A stretch of DNA of 64,000 nt. Source: Amorphophallus konjac. Taxonomy: Eukaryota > Streptophyta > Magnoliopsida > Alismatales > Araceae. Positions 33,010 through 46,149 of this stretch are shown piece by piece (the stretch's first letter is position 1; every line of letters starts with the position of its first letter). Where the stretch lies: assembly GCA_022559845.1 (NCBI GenBank), contig CM040117.1, positions 10,688,856 through 10,752,855 on the forward strand, written 5' to 3'. Made by a program: the position numbers and the translations under genes. The notes under the pieces are model-generated. The model made no database searches and had not been told where the DNA came from. It saw nothing but the letters and a program-made list of their open reading frames with translations.

Positions 33010-33225
33010 GAGTTGCAGGTTCGCCAGTTTTGGTTGACCGACCAGCAGGTTCGGTCGACTGAACCGGTTCGCCACGGTGAGGGCGACCGAGTCAGTTCGG
33101 TCGACTGACCCCTTAGGGCCGGTCGACCGACCCTCTGCTGGGAGGTCGACCAAACCCAGCCTTTTTTGCTCGTTTTGGCCCCCAGTCAACCCAGTTGAGA
33201 CCCTTTGGTCGACCTTTGACCCCGT
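33010..33225. repeat. GGTCGACCGA motif array in the gypsy C LTR
   Basis: Ten or so copies of GGTCGACYGA or CGGTTCG/CAGTTCGGTCGACTG, many near-palindromic, with 5-20-bp spacers. Confidence 0.8.
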
Positions 33226-34956
33226 GGATGTTTCGAACACCCCGTGGGGACCGAGACCATATTATTAGGTGTCTGAAAGTATCATATTATCTCAATTAGC
33301 GTGCCCGTGTTGTTTTGAGGGTCCGGGTGACCCCGTGTGTTCCGGGATTCTTCGTGGTGCTAGATCGAGTCACCGTGTGCTGGTGTAAGTGCGGAGAGCT
33401 GTCCCCGCACGACGTTAGCTTCTTCGGAAAGCGATTCTGTGTGGGCCATGCGTATGGCCTATGACTGTGAGTCCTGTGAGCCGGCCTGGGGCTGGGGGCT
33501 TATTGGTCTCCCTTGGAAAGGGAATGGACTCGGCGGTTATGAGCCGCCTTATGAATCCTTTTACTGTGGTTTCTGACTCTAGGAGTAGGGCAGATTGATG
33601 GCTTGGTGCCACTTTTATACCACGGTTTTGACCTGAGTTGCGTGACTGAAGGACCATTGGATTAGTAGGTCTAGCTAGCTGTCCAGAGTCTTGTGGCACC
33701 GAGCCACCCGGTACTTCGTGATACTTATGACGGGTGCGTGTGTGACCTTCGGTGTTTCCTATCTACGAAGAGTGTCCACGTTCAGTGACCCCCCACTAGT
33801 CGTAGCTTGCCTGGGCACGCGTGTGCCGACCTACCAGAGAGTGGGCGGAGAGCTATACCCGGGAGAGATGGTTTTAGGCTGGTTGCCATAGAGCCTCCCA
33901 CTATGGCGGCTCGAGTCGGGGCCGTGAGGAAAACTAGCTAGAGGGCCTGATGTATCGCAGTCAGTCAGTGTGTACACATGTGGTCGGGGACTTTGGACGC
34001 GTGCTGACGAGCATGACCCCGACTAGATCCTTGTCTTGTGTTCTTTAGATACTTATACCATGTCTTAGTTTTCGCCTGGGGTGAGTAGAGAGACACCCGT
34101 GGTGCGAACTAAGATGTCAGTGGATGCATCCGGCCTTGCTTCTAGCGGACAGGTACTCCCGTCACGTGACATGTGACTCTCTTGACTCAAGGTTTGGTTT
34201 CCCATCTGTGAGACGTGGTTGTTTGGGTAGCTTCTGCGTGTCTTCCCGACGTAGTGGTCTAGGGTTCCCAGTAGGGTTACCGAGGTTTAGGGTTCACGAC
34301 AGCGAGGTCGTGACTGTACCATGGACCACATGGTCTCAGTTGGGCTTTCGTCTGTGAGGACGGGCCTCCATGACAGGGATGTCGTGGTTCTCCATCAATA
34401 GCGTAGCCATGGTGTACCGATGGTTTGGTAGTCCCGACTGTGAGATCGGGGTTTCCTTTATGTGCCGATAGGAGTAGCTTAGAGAGCCGTGTTTCCACCG
34501 ACTTCTCCCTTTACCATTGCTACTGTTGTTATCACTGTCGTATACCGTCATTATTTTTGGTGGGGATCCGGGGGACTCCTACTGAGTCAATGAGATGAGG
34601 CTCACCCCTTCCTTTTTCAGGTGTAGCGGTTCCTCCTCGTGGTTCGGAGGTGCAGCATAGAGGTCCGTAGTCGCCAGCTTGCTAGAGCTGGGGCCGTACC
34701 CGACGATAGAGTACGTTTCTTTTCCCTGTAGAATGTATTTTGTGGACTGGCCTCTGTAGTTAGTTTGTTAATAGAAAACACAATTTAATTTCTGTTCTTT
34801 AAAGAGTTAATTATATAGTTGTTTCCTACATTATTTTAAATTTCAATGTACCTCCACACACCTAATAACCCTTCCGAGCCTTCTGGCTGGTAGGTGGCGG
34901 GCCAGGATTCGAATAGTATCAGGTATTTTTCGGTATCTGGATCTTGGGTCGTTACA

Positions 34957-36038
34957 GATGGTATCAGAGCCAAGTTATGGACGTACATGAAAATTTGAGA
35001 TAATTGCAGTGTTCCAGAGTCCATAAGGTCAAGTACAGCCGACAACTGGCATAGGGATTTTGTGTTTATTTACCGCATTGTTTCTTGCGTGAGAGCTAGA
35101 GTGCTCGATGATGGCGCTGTGAAGGCAGATTCAGTTATTGCCATAGTGCCGGCGGGGGCCTGAGGAGTAATATAGAGAGTTATCTTCCCCAGAAGTGGTG
35201 GCTCGGTTGTGCTGAGTTGGGTAGAATATTGCCACAGGTGCGAGTTTGTGATGTAGTATCAGAGGTACCAGTGACGAGGTCAGGTGGCTGACGAGGATAG
35301 TTCGTGGCTAGGTGGCCATGAGTGTGCTCTGAAGGTGTTAATATCATTTTGGTCACCCCAGTTTGAGGTTCAGCTAGCCCCTGAGGCGTCAAGGTCATGG
35401 TTTGAGGTGGTAGAATGGATGTTCTAATCGAGAGAAAGTGCTCGGACCAGTGGAGGATCTTCCTGGTGAGCTGTTGGTTGTCGAGCTCGACATTTTTGTC
35501 ATGCTCTGTGGTGTTGAAGATGATGTTCCAGTCCCGATCATTTTTATGGATTTCGAGGTAGGAATTGGATAGAGATGTTCTAGTGAGTTCTAAGTCCTGC
35601 GCGTCTGCGTGTGAATGGGTTGTGTTAGTTCTGGATCTGATTCGAGATAGTATGGCGGTGGCTTGGTTCGTGGCCCAGATTGTGGAATTTGGGGTCATTA
35701 TGCACCACTCTCGGATGCGCCGAGTGAGGTGGCAGATGAGATGTGAAGGTTCAGCGGTATATTCGGGACTTGAGGATAAGCTGAGGCAGGTGCCGATCAT
35801 GGTTCGTGTTGTGGCTCTTGACGTGGTGGTCCGCGCGGTAGCAGCTCAAGAGGTGGATATTTTGAAGAGCCAAAAATTGAGAATGGTCTGGTGTCCATTA
35901 GGACAGATTTGAGGGAATAATGTCCTATGGTTAATGGTGCGGTAGCCTTCGAGCCTGGTGTCTTTAGTGATTTCTTCACTCCTCGATAAGTGTTTTGACA
36001 TGTTAATGACTCCGGGATCAGAGACAGGCATAGGTAGG
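34957..36038 (+). pseudogene. Decayed interior of gypsy C, PBS at 34959-34970
   Basis: TGGTATCAGAGC (complement of the initiator tRNA-Met 3' end) begins 2 nt after the LTR. The following kilobase should hold gag, but I cannot follow any gag domain; stops occur in all plus frames. A 206-codon minus-strand frame (35800-35180) has no recognisable motif and is probably chance. Confidence 0.45.
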
Positions 36039-37068
36039 TGTTGGGTGCAAGGATGAGATCTAGAGGGGGGGGGGGGGTGAATAGATCTCTTAATAAAACT
36101 ATGCGGAATTGAAAATAATGCTCTTCTCGAACCAACACTCGGACATATGGCATATGTGACAATGAGAGCTCTGCTGAACTAGTGCGACAGATGCGGTCAA
36201 AGCAATCAATCAGCGCAAGAATAATCACACAAACAAACCACGATGAGCTCAGGATTTTTTAGGTGGTTCGATCAGACACCAAGTTTGCCTACGTCCACCC
36301 CTCACTCAAACCTGAGTGAGGCTTCCCTTGCAAAATGTAAGAATGCAGACTCAGTCTGCAACAGATACTGACTAACAGCTTGAGACAAGGGAAACAAATC
36401 CCTTCACTCTAACCTTACAGCCTGTAAGACCAGACCCACTACCACAGGTAGTGACCGGAGGACCGACCTCCCTTCCTCTGAAATCACAGAGGGAACCTCG
36501 TGAGCAACACCAAGTCACTCACAGACCAGAGACCCAAGTCTCCCTTCCTCTGACACCACAGAGGGGACAAACAGAGGAACACCTCCACACTCTGGACTTC
36601 CAGAGCAACCACACACACACACACCTGTGTGCAAACACCTTGAGCGCACCAAGCACTATAAGGCAAAACAAGATAGTTATGAGAAAATGAACAATAACAA
36701 GTGAAAAGTACAAACGATGAATTCAGATAATATAGCTCCTAAGAGCAGAAATAGTTTTGGATTTGATCCAGGAACTATAATCTTCGATAGATCTTCAATG
36801 AAGTCTACTTCTCACGAGCTGGGCTACTTCTCTCAATCTCTCTCTCTTTCTTCTTTTTATTCTCATGATCTCCCTCTCAGAACTCTCTCTTCTTCTTTTT
36901 CTCTTCTTCTCACAGCTATCTTTTCTTCTGCTCACTCTCTTCTCTTTTACTCACAAAGACTTTCTCAGTTTTTCTGATCAGCTCACACTCTCCCCTTCGA
37001 AGTTCCTCACAGATGCACACTACTTAAGTTCTCCTGCATCCCTACTTTTCGAAAGTGTGAACACTGTT

Positions 37069-37075
37069 ATTTATA
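37069..37075 (-). promoter_or_regulatory. TATA box in the minus-strand copia LTR
   Basis: TTCTATAAATAACAG on the minus strand, about 1.36 kb into the LTR. Confidence 0.5.
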
Positions 37076-37249
37076 GAACAACCAATCTGAAATTTTTGAG
37101 CTGGAATTTCGTTAATTTGAATTTTCACTCATCCCGAGGTGTTTGGAGGGAATATTCAGACATTTCAACTTCGTACAGAAACCTGTCAGGTGCCTGGGAT
37201 CGCGCGCCAATTATTGGCAAAAGAGAACACGTGACTACTTTAGGAAAAT

Positions 37250-37815
37250 CACGAGCTAAGCCATTTTTCACCCTTGCGAACCCATTTTATACCCTTATTG
37301 CCTATTTGTCAGACATAACAGCTATTTGTCACCCTTACTGGTGATAGCCGTCACCTTAGTAGAATTGCCTTTGAACCTGAGCCGTCGCCTTTGGGTATTT
37401 GTCACCACTAAAGGCTTATTTGCCTACCTTATACACTTATTTGTCACCTTTGGCTTGATATTTTTCACCCTTAAGCTTTTCTTCTGAAACCATCCCTGAC
37501 TGCGTTGACGCTCTGAACTGATGCGTTAACGCTGTCAACGTTGAACATGTAAACTTAAGACTGGTTTGCTATTTGTCAGCCTTGTAGCTCTATTTTTCAC
37601 CCTTAGCTTCTTCTTTTTCACCTTTGTGGCATATTTTTCATTGTTAGCCACTCATTTGTTACCCTTATTTTTGGACAGCCGTCACCTTCTGTGCCTTAGC
37701 CATATTCTTCTTCGCAACTCACAGCTTTCAACGCTGCCACTTATTTTTCACCTTTGGTTGCTTCTTATTCATCCTTACATCCTATTCTTCATCTTTGACC
37801 ACCTATTTTTCACCT
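37250..37815. repeat. Degenerate array of TTTTTCACCYTT motifs
   Basis: About 18 copies of TATTTGTCACC or TATTTTTCACCTTTG interspersed with unique sequence, in U3 of the copia LTR. Confidence 0.6.
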
Positions 37816-38437
37816 CTAATCCGTAGCTATAGCTCTTCTTCATCCAGCGAATAACTTGGCTTTCTCTTCCTTGTAGATTGAATTGGAGTCGGCTCGAAGG
37901 TCAACTCTAGTTGTTTTTTCTTCTTCAAATACCTTCAAACACTTCTGCTAGCGATGACTTTGGAGTTGGCTCCAAAAGCTCTTGAAGTTGGACTCCATTT
38001 CATGAAGCTCTCCATTCTCCAGTTGGCGGTTGTTCTGTCAGACCTCAAGTCGACTCCCTCTTCATGGAAAGCTTCATCCTTGCTCACTTTTGCTTGGCAT
38101 TAAGCACATCTTAAATTGCTGACAATTGAACTCTTTGTGCCTCTGCTCTTACCGCATGCCACTTTCATTGCTACACTGCTAGCATTAAACTCTACTGATT
38201 TAGCTTAGCTTTCAGACTCCTTTGACACATGTTCTTTTCAGCATGCAAACATATGCTTCTACACATGATGAGAACATGATAGAGCCAATTGCATTAAGTT
38301 TCATAACATCAAAACCAATGCATAACATCATAACCAATGCACCAATGCAGTACACATATGGCATCATCATTCCATTCACATGCAGACTCATGATGAGTCA
38401 TAGTGTTTGACATCATCAAAACTACAAGGATATAACA

Positions 38438-38451
38438 ATCTTCCCCTTTTT
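38438..38451 (-). other. Polypurine tract of the minus-strand copia element
   Basis: AAAAAGGGGAAGAT on the minus strand, directly before the LTR. CTCCCCCTTTTGACAT-like sequences nearby (38635-38710) are usual for this lineage. Confidence 0.55.
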
Positions 38452-39490
38452 GATGATGGCAACACTATGAGTCATTATGACCAATTTTAACCAAAAACCA
38501 TATTGACTCATATCAAACTATTCTCCCACTTTGACTTCATTAAAAAGTAAGCGATAGCTTGATAAACACAGTAGGTCATGAAATTTGCAAAGTTATTCTT
38601 CCCTAACTGTTCTCTCCCTTGACATGAGAAAAAATTTCTCCCCCTTAATGATGCAACTAACTTTCCCCCTTAGATATTGACTCACCAAACTCTCCCCCTT
38701 TTGACATAAAAAATGAGTTTGATGCTTAGATGAAAATGTGGATGTGAGTTATTTCAAATGAAACATATTCAGACATGCAGAATTACAGATCAAAACACAG
38801 GAGTTCAGTGAGAAGATCAAAGCATATTCAAGAATGTGAAGATCAAAAAACTCTTCTCCCCCTTTGAGATAGAAGAGGCACATCAGAGTAATATATGATC
38901 AATCAGTTCAGACAGGGCATCAGAAGACAGTGCAGCCAGAATTTATAAGTGAGTGACTTGAAAACTTTGCAAGGAGCTCAAGAAAATTATTGATTTAGAA
39001 GAATGACAATATGAAACATTATTCATTAGGCGAGCTTTCAATTTTCAGACTCTTCAATTATATGAACTCTTATGATGCAGCCCTTTATTTTCTGATTGGT
39101 TTAAGTATAATAAATGTAGAGTTTATCAATTAAACTCATTGAATCATTTTGCATTAAGATTTAATATGCATAAACCAAGGCTACATGTTTAATTCTAGTT
39201 TAACCTTCCTTAACCTTACTCATTCAAAATCAATGACTCTCTTAGGAGTAACTAATGACAAGTATTGAGATTAAACACATTCATCATTTCTGGTTTTTGT
39301 CCTTGGGTTTCAGCACTTTTTCTGACCTTTTGGTCTTACTTTCAGATTTTTCTTTTTGCTCATAAAATTTTTAAAGAACAGTCAAGTGTAGCCCACACCT
39401 TTTTACATAAGAGTGCACGTTGTTTAGATGCCAGCACCCCTAGTTACTCAGTGAGACTAACTGTCCTATCTCATTTTGAATAGAGATAGT

Positions 39491-39618
39491 AAGGGTACCT
39501 CATGACATAGCTCACTTCATTTTATTGATGAAGGAACCAGTTTCTCAGTAACCTAAGGGTACCTCATGACATAGCTCACTTCATTTTATTGATGAAGGAA
39601 CCAGTTTCTCAGTAACCC
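39491..39618. repeat. 64-bp tandem duplication
   Basis: Two adjacent 64-bp copies (39491-39554 and 39555-39618) differ only at the last base. Recent local duplication in the copia 3' interior. Confidence 0.95.
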
Positions 39619-40824
39619 AAGCCATTGCTCTACCTAGAGCATTTATACACAATTTTGATCATGTGCTGCCCTTGAAATTTTTCCAGATAGTTTCATGTTT
39701 AAGAATAATACTAAATCTAAGTTTCTCAACCAAGGTTGCCTTAACCTTAAAATTTCAGATCTTAGAAGATTGCACAGGACACATGTCACGTCCCGAGCAC
39801 GGAAGGAACCCGGTACGCGTGACGAGTTTATATCGATCATGTCAATCAGAGCAATAAGAACTTCGACACATGGGCAGAGTATGCAAAAGATAAGGTAATA
39901 TAATAATGACCATAATTAAATTCCACCACTTAACCAATTACCCATAACGACGATATTTCCAATCCATAACATCAATTATCCAAATCAAACTACAAGGCTA
40001 CAAGCCTTAACGGTTTTCCCAAATGACAAAAAGGTAATATAACATAGGACTCGATAAAGGGCAAGATATGACAGGACACGACTCGGCAACGGCTCGAAGG
40101 TCAGAAGCTCTACACTCTTCACTCAGTCTCATTCCCATCCGACTGGTTGTCGCTATTCGAGTTACTTGAAAAGGTTGGAATGAAACTGGGTGAGCGAACG
40201 TTCAGTAGGAATTATATCTCAAGATCAAGCAATTCTTTAAGTAATTACATGTTGCATGCAATGCAGGTTTAGCTATGCATAATGAACGAGCAAGATATCA
40301 AGAGACTAGAGAGACGAATTATGCATGATTTCAAAGTAACAACAAGGTACTATCAAGTGTTTGTACTAAATTCCAAGGGAGATAACATCAAGTGAATCAA
40401 GCAGGTAGTATCAAGTTCATGTCACTAGAGTTTGGCTATTTCAATCAAGCAAGTACTCGCCTGTTCCGGGCCACGCAAGTCAAGTCACGTCAAGTCAAGT
40501 CAAGCACTAGTTCAAGAGAGTGGGATGCCATAAATTTAGAACGACAAGTACTTCGGTGCAATGTCACACCATGGTCAATCAACTCCCGCGGGCACAAGTA
40601 CTTTCGGGCGCTCCTCCCAAAACCAGACCGTGCCCTATAAATGCCAGGCATTGCGTCATGTAAAGTATCTAGACATCCATTATGGTTTATAGCCAATATA
40701 GAATTCCAAAGGATTTAACCATTGTAGGAAACATAAGGTAGATCTCATGGAATAGAGTTCAAGGACATATTATCATGTAGGGACGAACTATGATTAGACA
40801 ACACAAAATGCATGATATATCAAA

Positions 40825-41910
40825 AATATGGGTGGAATTGGTGCCTCTAGGGCTGCCACAGATTACAGAGTTGGCGCCCTGTCCAGGGGCGCTCATTCTG
40901 TGAATAGAATCAGACACAGAAGAAATGACGCCTGCACAAAGGGCGTCCATTCAATTGGTGGCAGTGGGATGGTCGCCCATTCCAGAGCACAAGGTGATCT
41001 ACTCACAGAGGCCGGTTAGCATCATGTGAGAGGCCGAATAGCCACGTTTCTTTAGAGGGACGTGACATTAAATGGGTTCCAGGGTTTTTAGGGTACAACC
41101 TGCTCGGCGGCCTTGAGAGAATCTAAGACTTCGCGTAGACTTACGGAGGTCCCAATGATGAAATCGCCAGTCCGAAGGAAGGAATATCCCACGGAGGGCT
41201 CAATCATCACCGAGAGTTAGGGGCTATGCGGAAAACAACGTGAAATGTGGGACTGCATCTACGGACTAAGACACAGTGTCATAGACCCATGGTATGGTCC
41301 GAGAAAATGCGCGGTGGAAATCAGGAACACAGGGAATTGGCGCCCATGCAGGTGGTCACCAATTCTATAATTGGTGACGATGCAGAGGGTCGCCCATTCT
41401 TTAATCTCAGGAAATCAAACTTTTAACGGAAAATGAGACTTCAGAAATGGGCACCCTCTTAGAGAGGCGCCCATTCAATTTTCCAGAAATTATAAAATAA
41501 AGTTCTGGTAATGGGCGCCCTTGTACAGGGGCGTCCATTCCATGGACTGAGCAAGTCAACAGAAATGGGCGCCCTTGTACAGGGTCGCCCATTCTTTTCT
41601 ATTTTTCTTTTCCTGTTGGTACTAATATTTCCAAAGAACGTACGCCAGGGTAGTTTCATGTCCATGAGCGACTGTTCATACAATCGTCTATCCTGGTAGC
41701 AAGGGTTAGCATGTAAAACAATTATAAGTATGTCCCAATTCCATAATTGATAGCTTTTACATGGATTTATTATTTAAAACAAACAGAAGGGAATTGGCTC
41801 CTGCACCATGGTCATTAATTAATGGACGCCTGTACACTGGTCGCCCATTCAAGAATGGGCGCCCATAGACTAGTCGCCCATTAATTAATGGCAGCCTATT
41901 GGGCGCCATT
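40825..41910. repeat. GGGCGCCC motif array in the gypsy A 3' LTR
   Basis: About 15 degenerate units of AATGGGCGCCCTTGTACAG or GGTCGCCCATTC; many pair as inverted halves (AATGGGCGCC / GGCGCCCATT). The same array is in the other LTR at 48345-49445. Confidence 0.85.
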
Positions 41911-42268
41911 TACACATGCATCATATCTTCGTAAAACCAGTGTAACAACGCTATATAACGTAAAAGTTGGATTTATACTAGTGCTACTCATGCATGTCAC
42001 CCTATATTAACTACGAGTTGGGGCTAATCTTGAGAACACCTACTTTGGAGGGTGAAGAACTAGGTACTGGATGACAAACGAAGGATGAAGAGGACGCAGA
42101 AGGGAGAAGAAGCCTCCTTCACGTTGCAGCCACAACAGGAGGAAGATGGATGAAGAACTCTTCCTCACGTTGCAGGGGGAAGCGAGGATGCAGAGGAAGA
42201 ATACTCCACGCAGCAAGGGCGCTTCGAACAACAGCATCAACAGGCCTTGCCTGTTCGCTGAGGTTGGG

Positions 42269-42275
42269 TTTTATA
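42269..42275 (-). promoter_or_regulatory. TATA box, gypsy A 3' LTR
   Basis: CTCTATAAAACCCAACC on the minus strand. The identical site is at 49793-49799 in the 5' LTR, where it would start the genomic transcript. Confidence 0.6.
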
Positions 42276-42723
42276 GAGAAGTGGAATTTCTCGAGGGTTC
42301 GAAGGCCACCGACGGGAAGGGTTTTCTTTTACCTTCCGTGCGTTGCCAAATTGCCTTGCTATATTATCAGCCGCTGGCCATTTCTTGCATGGTGAAGCCT
42401 TAGCGTAACCCTAAAGGCATCGTTGTACAACCATGTGGGTTGGGCCATCCAGTTGCGTGCACGTTAAAGGGTTGGCTTTGCTATGGGTATATGTTATTAT
42501 GGGTTTTGAGTTGGTTTGTGTGCGTGAGGCATATAAATGGGTTGGTCTAGTTTTGGGTGAAAGCCCATGTACATGAGTTATGCTCATTCAATTGGGTTTC
42601 TGTACGTGTACATATGGGTTAATATAAATCTTGCATTTTCTTTATTTGGCCTTTCTTATATTATTATAAGGTTTTATTTATTTAGAGCACTTTTATTCCT
42701 TATTATTTATTCGGGGTGCTACA

Positions 42724-42737
42724 CCCTCCCCCACTTA
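42724..42737 (-). other. Polypurine tract of gypsy A
   Basis: AAGTGGGGGAGGG on the minus strand, adjoining the 3' LTR. The second interior has AAGTAGGGGAGGG at 50248-50260. Confidence 0.75.
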
Positions 42738-42802
42738 AAAGAATTTGGTCCCCAAATTCAATTGCACGCATAGGGACATGGAGGGTGCGGAGTACTTACA
42801 GT

Positions 42803-45800
42803 CTAGAATAGCTCCGGAAATCTCTTCCGCATTGATTCTACGGTTTCCCACGTGGCTTCTTGTTCCAAGCATCTGTTCCACTGCACTTTCACCATAGGGA
42901 TTGTCTTATCCCTCAAAACTCGCACTTCTCGATCAAGGATCTTCATCGGCTTTTGCTCATAGGTAAGGTCCTTCTGTACCACCAAGTTATCATGGTCGAT
43001 GGCGTGGAAAGGATCGTGCACATACTTTTTCAGCATAGAAATATGGAACACGTTGTGCACTTCCGATAGTTGTGGAGGCAAAGTAATGCGATAAGCTACC
43101 TTGCCAACTCTTTCTAACACTTCGAATGGACCTATATACCTTGGTGTAAGCTTACCCTTAACACCGAAGCTTCTAATGCCTCGACCAGGAGAGACTTTAA
43201 GGAAAACATGGTCTCTAACTTGGAACTCCAGATCTCTTCTTCTATTGTTAACATATGACTTCTGTTTGGACTGAGCTATCTTGAGTCTATCCCTGATGAG
43301 TTGGACCTTCTCAGTTGTGTCTCTTACCATATCCGGGCCTAGTATTTGTCTTTCGCCGACTTCATCCTAGCATATAGGAGATTGGAAACTCCTACCATAA
43401 AGTGCTTCGAATGGAGCCATCTGAATACTGGCATGATAGCTGTTGTTATAAGCGAATTCAGCCAGGGGCAAGTGGTCATGCCAGCTTCCGCCGAAATCGA
43501 TGACACATGCCTTTAACATATCTTCAACAATCTGATTGGTTCTCTCGGTCTGACCATCTATTTGGGGATGGAAGGCAGTGCTAAAGTTGAGTTTCGTCCC
43601 CAAGGAGTTTTGTAAACCCTTCCAAAAATGGGAAGTGAAGCGCGGGTCTCGATCAGACACGATCGGCATAGGTACACCATGCAATCTTACAATCTCCTTG
43701 ATGTATAATGTGGATAGGACATCAACCGACCAACGGCTCTTGATAGGTAGGAAATGGGCCGATTTGGTCAAACGATCGATGATTACCCAGATGCCATCAT
43801 GTCCGCCCTTTGACTTAGGCAAGCCCATGATGAAGTCCATGCCGATGTCTTCCCACTTCCACTTGAGAATATCTAGCGGATACAGCTTTCCGGCGGGTTC
43901 CTGGTGTTCCGCCTTCACTTGTTGGCATGCCAGACAGCGAGATACGAAGTCGGCTACCTCTCTTTTCATATTGGGCCACCAAAAAGTTCGTTTCACGTCT
44001 TGATACATTTTTGTGGCTCTGGGGTGAATTGTGTACCTTGATCGGTGAGCTTCTTCTAGAATCTTCCTCTTCAACTCGAGACAGTTCGGTACACATGTCC
44101 TCTCATGGAATAGCAATCTGCCATCAGGTGCCAGCTTAAAGTCTGGTTGTTCTTCCAGCTTATCCTTTACTTCTACCAACACGGGGTCTTCATCTTGTAA
44201 CTTCTTAATCTCGGACATCAAATCTGGATGTACACTCATGTGAGATAGAATAATACACCACTTCTTGTCCGTGCTTATATCAAGCTCAGAGAACTTCTCC
44301 AATAACTTCTATTATTGTATCATACAGTTGGCCAATATTGCTCTCGATTTTCAACTCAGGGCATCTGCTACGAAATTTCCCTTACCAGGGTGGTATTGTA
44401 TCGTGAAGTCAAAATCCTTAAGGTATTCAAGCTAACGCCTTTGCCTCATATTCAGTTCCTTTTGGGAGAATAGGTACTTGAGACTTTTGTGATCAGAGTA
44501 CACAGTGAATTGTTCTCCGTAGAGATAGTGTCTCCAGGTCTTTAAGGCAAATACTACCACATCCAGCTCTAAGTCGTGCACTGGGTAGTTCTCTTCGTGC
44601 GTCTTCAGTTGCCAAGAAGAGTATGCAATGACTCTCCCTTGTTGCATTAAGACACACCCGAGGCCAATACCAGAAGCATCAGTATATACCTCGTACCTCT
44701 CTCCTTCCATTGGCAATGATAAGACTGGAGCAGTAGTTAAGAGATCCGTCAATGCTTGGAAACTCTTCTCACAGTCTTCATTCCACTCATAAGGCATCTC
44801 CTTGCGAGTCAGCCTCGTGAGAGGAACAACAATCTTTGAGAAGTCCTGAATGAAACGCCGGTAGTAACCAGCTAGCCCCAAGAAACTCCGAATCTCTGTT
44901 GCATTTGTTGGTCGTTCCCAATTCTTCACAGCCTCGACCTTTGAAGGGTCGACAAAAATTCCGTCCTTCAAGACAACATGGCCTAAGAAGGATACTTCCT
45001 CGAGCCAGAACTCGCACTTGCTAAATTTGGCATACAGTTTATTTTCACTCAATATTTGCAATGCCTTCTTCAGATGTACTTCGTGATCTTCTTCGGTCTT
45101 TGAATAGATCAGAATAGCATCAATAAAGACCACAATAAATTGGTCTAAGTGGGGCCTGAAGATGCTGTTCATTAACTGCATAAAAGCAACGGGGACATTT
45201 GTTAGTCCAAAAGGCATAATAGTGAATTCGTAATGCCCATACCTGCTATGAAACACCGTTTTATGAATGTCTTCTTCTTTGATCCTCAATTTGTGGTAAC
45301 CAGACCGGAGATCAATCTTGGAGAAGTATTTAGCTCCAGATATTTGATCGAACAGCTCATCAATCCTCGGCAGCGAGTACTTGTTCTTGATTATAAGGTG
45401 GTTCAACTACCGATAGTCAATACATAGTCTCATGGATCCGTCCTTCTTCTTGACAAATAGCACAGGTGCTCCCCATGGGGAAGTACTCGGCCCGATGAAA
45501 CCCTTTTTCAATAACTCCATTAGCTACTCCTTTAGTTCTTTCAACTCAGCAGTGGACATTCTATACGGTGCCTTAGAAACATGGCCGGCACCAGGGGCAA
45601 GGTCGATTGTGAACGACACTTCCCGCTTCGGGGGTAAGCCGGGCAATTCTTCTGGAAAGACATCGAGAAATTCCTGAACTATACGGATGTCTTCCAGCCT
45701 AGACACCTTAGCTTCAGTGGCAATCACGAATGTTAGGAAAGCTATGCATCCTTTGTTTATAAGCTTGCAAGCTCGGAGGGCCGAAATAGGTAACTTGTTC

Positions 45801-46140
45801 CGAGTCCGAGGGCTAGTGTAAACCAGTTCAGGGTATCTTTCAAAGGTTACCATACCATTCCGGCAATCAATAATTGCCTTATGGGTGGACAGCCAGTCGG
45901 CACCTAGAATGACATCATATTCTTTCATATCTAGGCATACCAGGTTGGCAGGTAGATTTTGGCCTTTAACCATAACCTTACAATTTGGGTAGTGATGTGT
46001 GATATCGGACTCGTTCCCGAGAGGAGTAGATATGACTAAGTCTAACCATTCGGGTTCCGCGGAAAAAGAAGCAGCAAATTTCTTGGACACAAATGAATGG
46101 GTTGCGCCGGTATCAAATAGAACTCGTGCAGACTTAGAAT
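42803..46140 (-). pseudogene. Gypsy A pol: protease, RT, RNase H, integrase
   Basis: One minus-strand frame covers the entire polyprotein; there is no frameshift inside, but about eight stops. Order: aspartic protease (LFDTGATHSF at about 46120), RT (LCIDYR.., [10 protein letters not shown].., MPFGLTN..), RNase H ([11 protein letters not shown].., [11 protein letters not shown]), integrase H2C2 (..[14 protein letters not shown]), core (D in [12 protein letters not shown] in SDRDPRF, E in GQTERTNQ), GPF module (PRYIGPFEVLERVG) and a chromodomain-like tail ending at TAG 42803. Stops lie near 45522, 45409, 44430, 44367, 44326, 44323 and 43366, mostly TAG/TGA at positions where Gln, Arg or Trp is usual. 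The RT catalytic motif reads FIDA instead of F/YxDD, so RT would be dead even without stops. Confidence 0.9.
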
Positions 46141-46149
46141 AAACAGTTA

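Larger units (their letters stand above)
32215..34956 (+). mobile_element. 5' LTR of gypsy C
   Basis: 2742 bp, TG..CA. It shares with gypsy B the opening, the CCCTTCCGAG-CTT-GG-TGGTAGGTGGCGG block near its end, and the terminal GGGTCGTTACA. TATA-like TATTTAAA at 32448-32455 lies in front of a CT-rich tract. Confidence 0.75.
32215..36038 (+). mobile_element. Gypsy element C (gypsy-B family), 5' part
   Basis: The 5' LTR 32215-34956 has the same start (TGTAATACCC) and end (GGGTCGTTACA) as gypsy B. It is followed after 2 nt by an initiator-Met PBS and about 1.07 kb of decayed interior, then cut by a minus-strand copia LTR at 36039. The left flank GCTTC (32210-32214) should reappear at its right end outside the window. 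Confidence 0.7.
36039..38437 (-). mobile_element. 3' LTR of the minus-strand copia element
   Basis: TGTTGGGTGC..GGATATAACA on the plus strand, 2399 bp. On the minus strand TATAAAT (37069-37075) precedes a probable transcription start. 37280-37800 has many copies of TATTTGTCACCCTTA or TATTTTTCACCTTT about every 35 bp. Confidence 0.6.
36039..39783 (-). mobile_element. Minus-strand SIRE/Maximus-like copia element, 3' end
   Basis: 3' LTR 36039-38437, PPT 38438-38451 (minus), and 1.3 kb of non-coding 3' interior up to the gypsy A insertion at 39784. Diagnostic phrases are the G-run beside GTGAATAG near the LTR edge, TTTTTAGGTGGTTCG with CCTACGTCCAC (36255-36295), and AAAAAGGGGAAGATT on the minus strand. 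They match, in inverse order, the end of the plus-strand SIRE-like LTR at 61035-61314. No gag-pol of this copy is in view. Confidence 0.6.
39784..42723 (-). mobile_element. 3' LTR of gypsy A
   Basis: TGTCACGTCC..GGTGCTACA, 2940 bp, about 97% identical by eye to 47312-50247. TATAAAA on the minus strand at 42269-42275. Confidence 0.9.

Noticed and set aside
35180..35800. 206-codon minus-strand ORF in gypsy C
   Set aside because: No motif, no homologous frame in gypsy B, opposite to the element's coding direction; likely chance.
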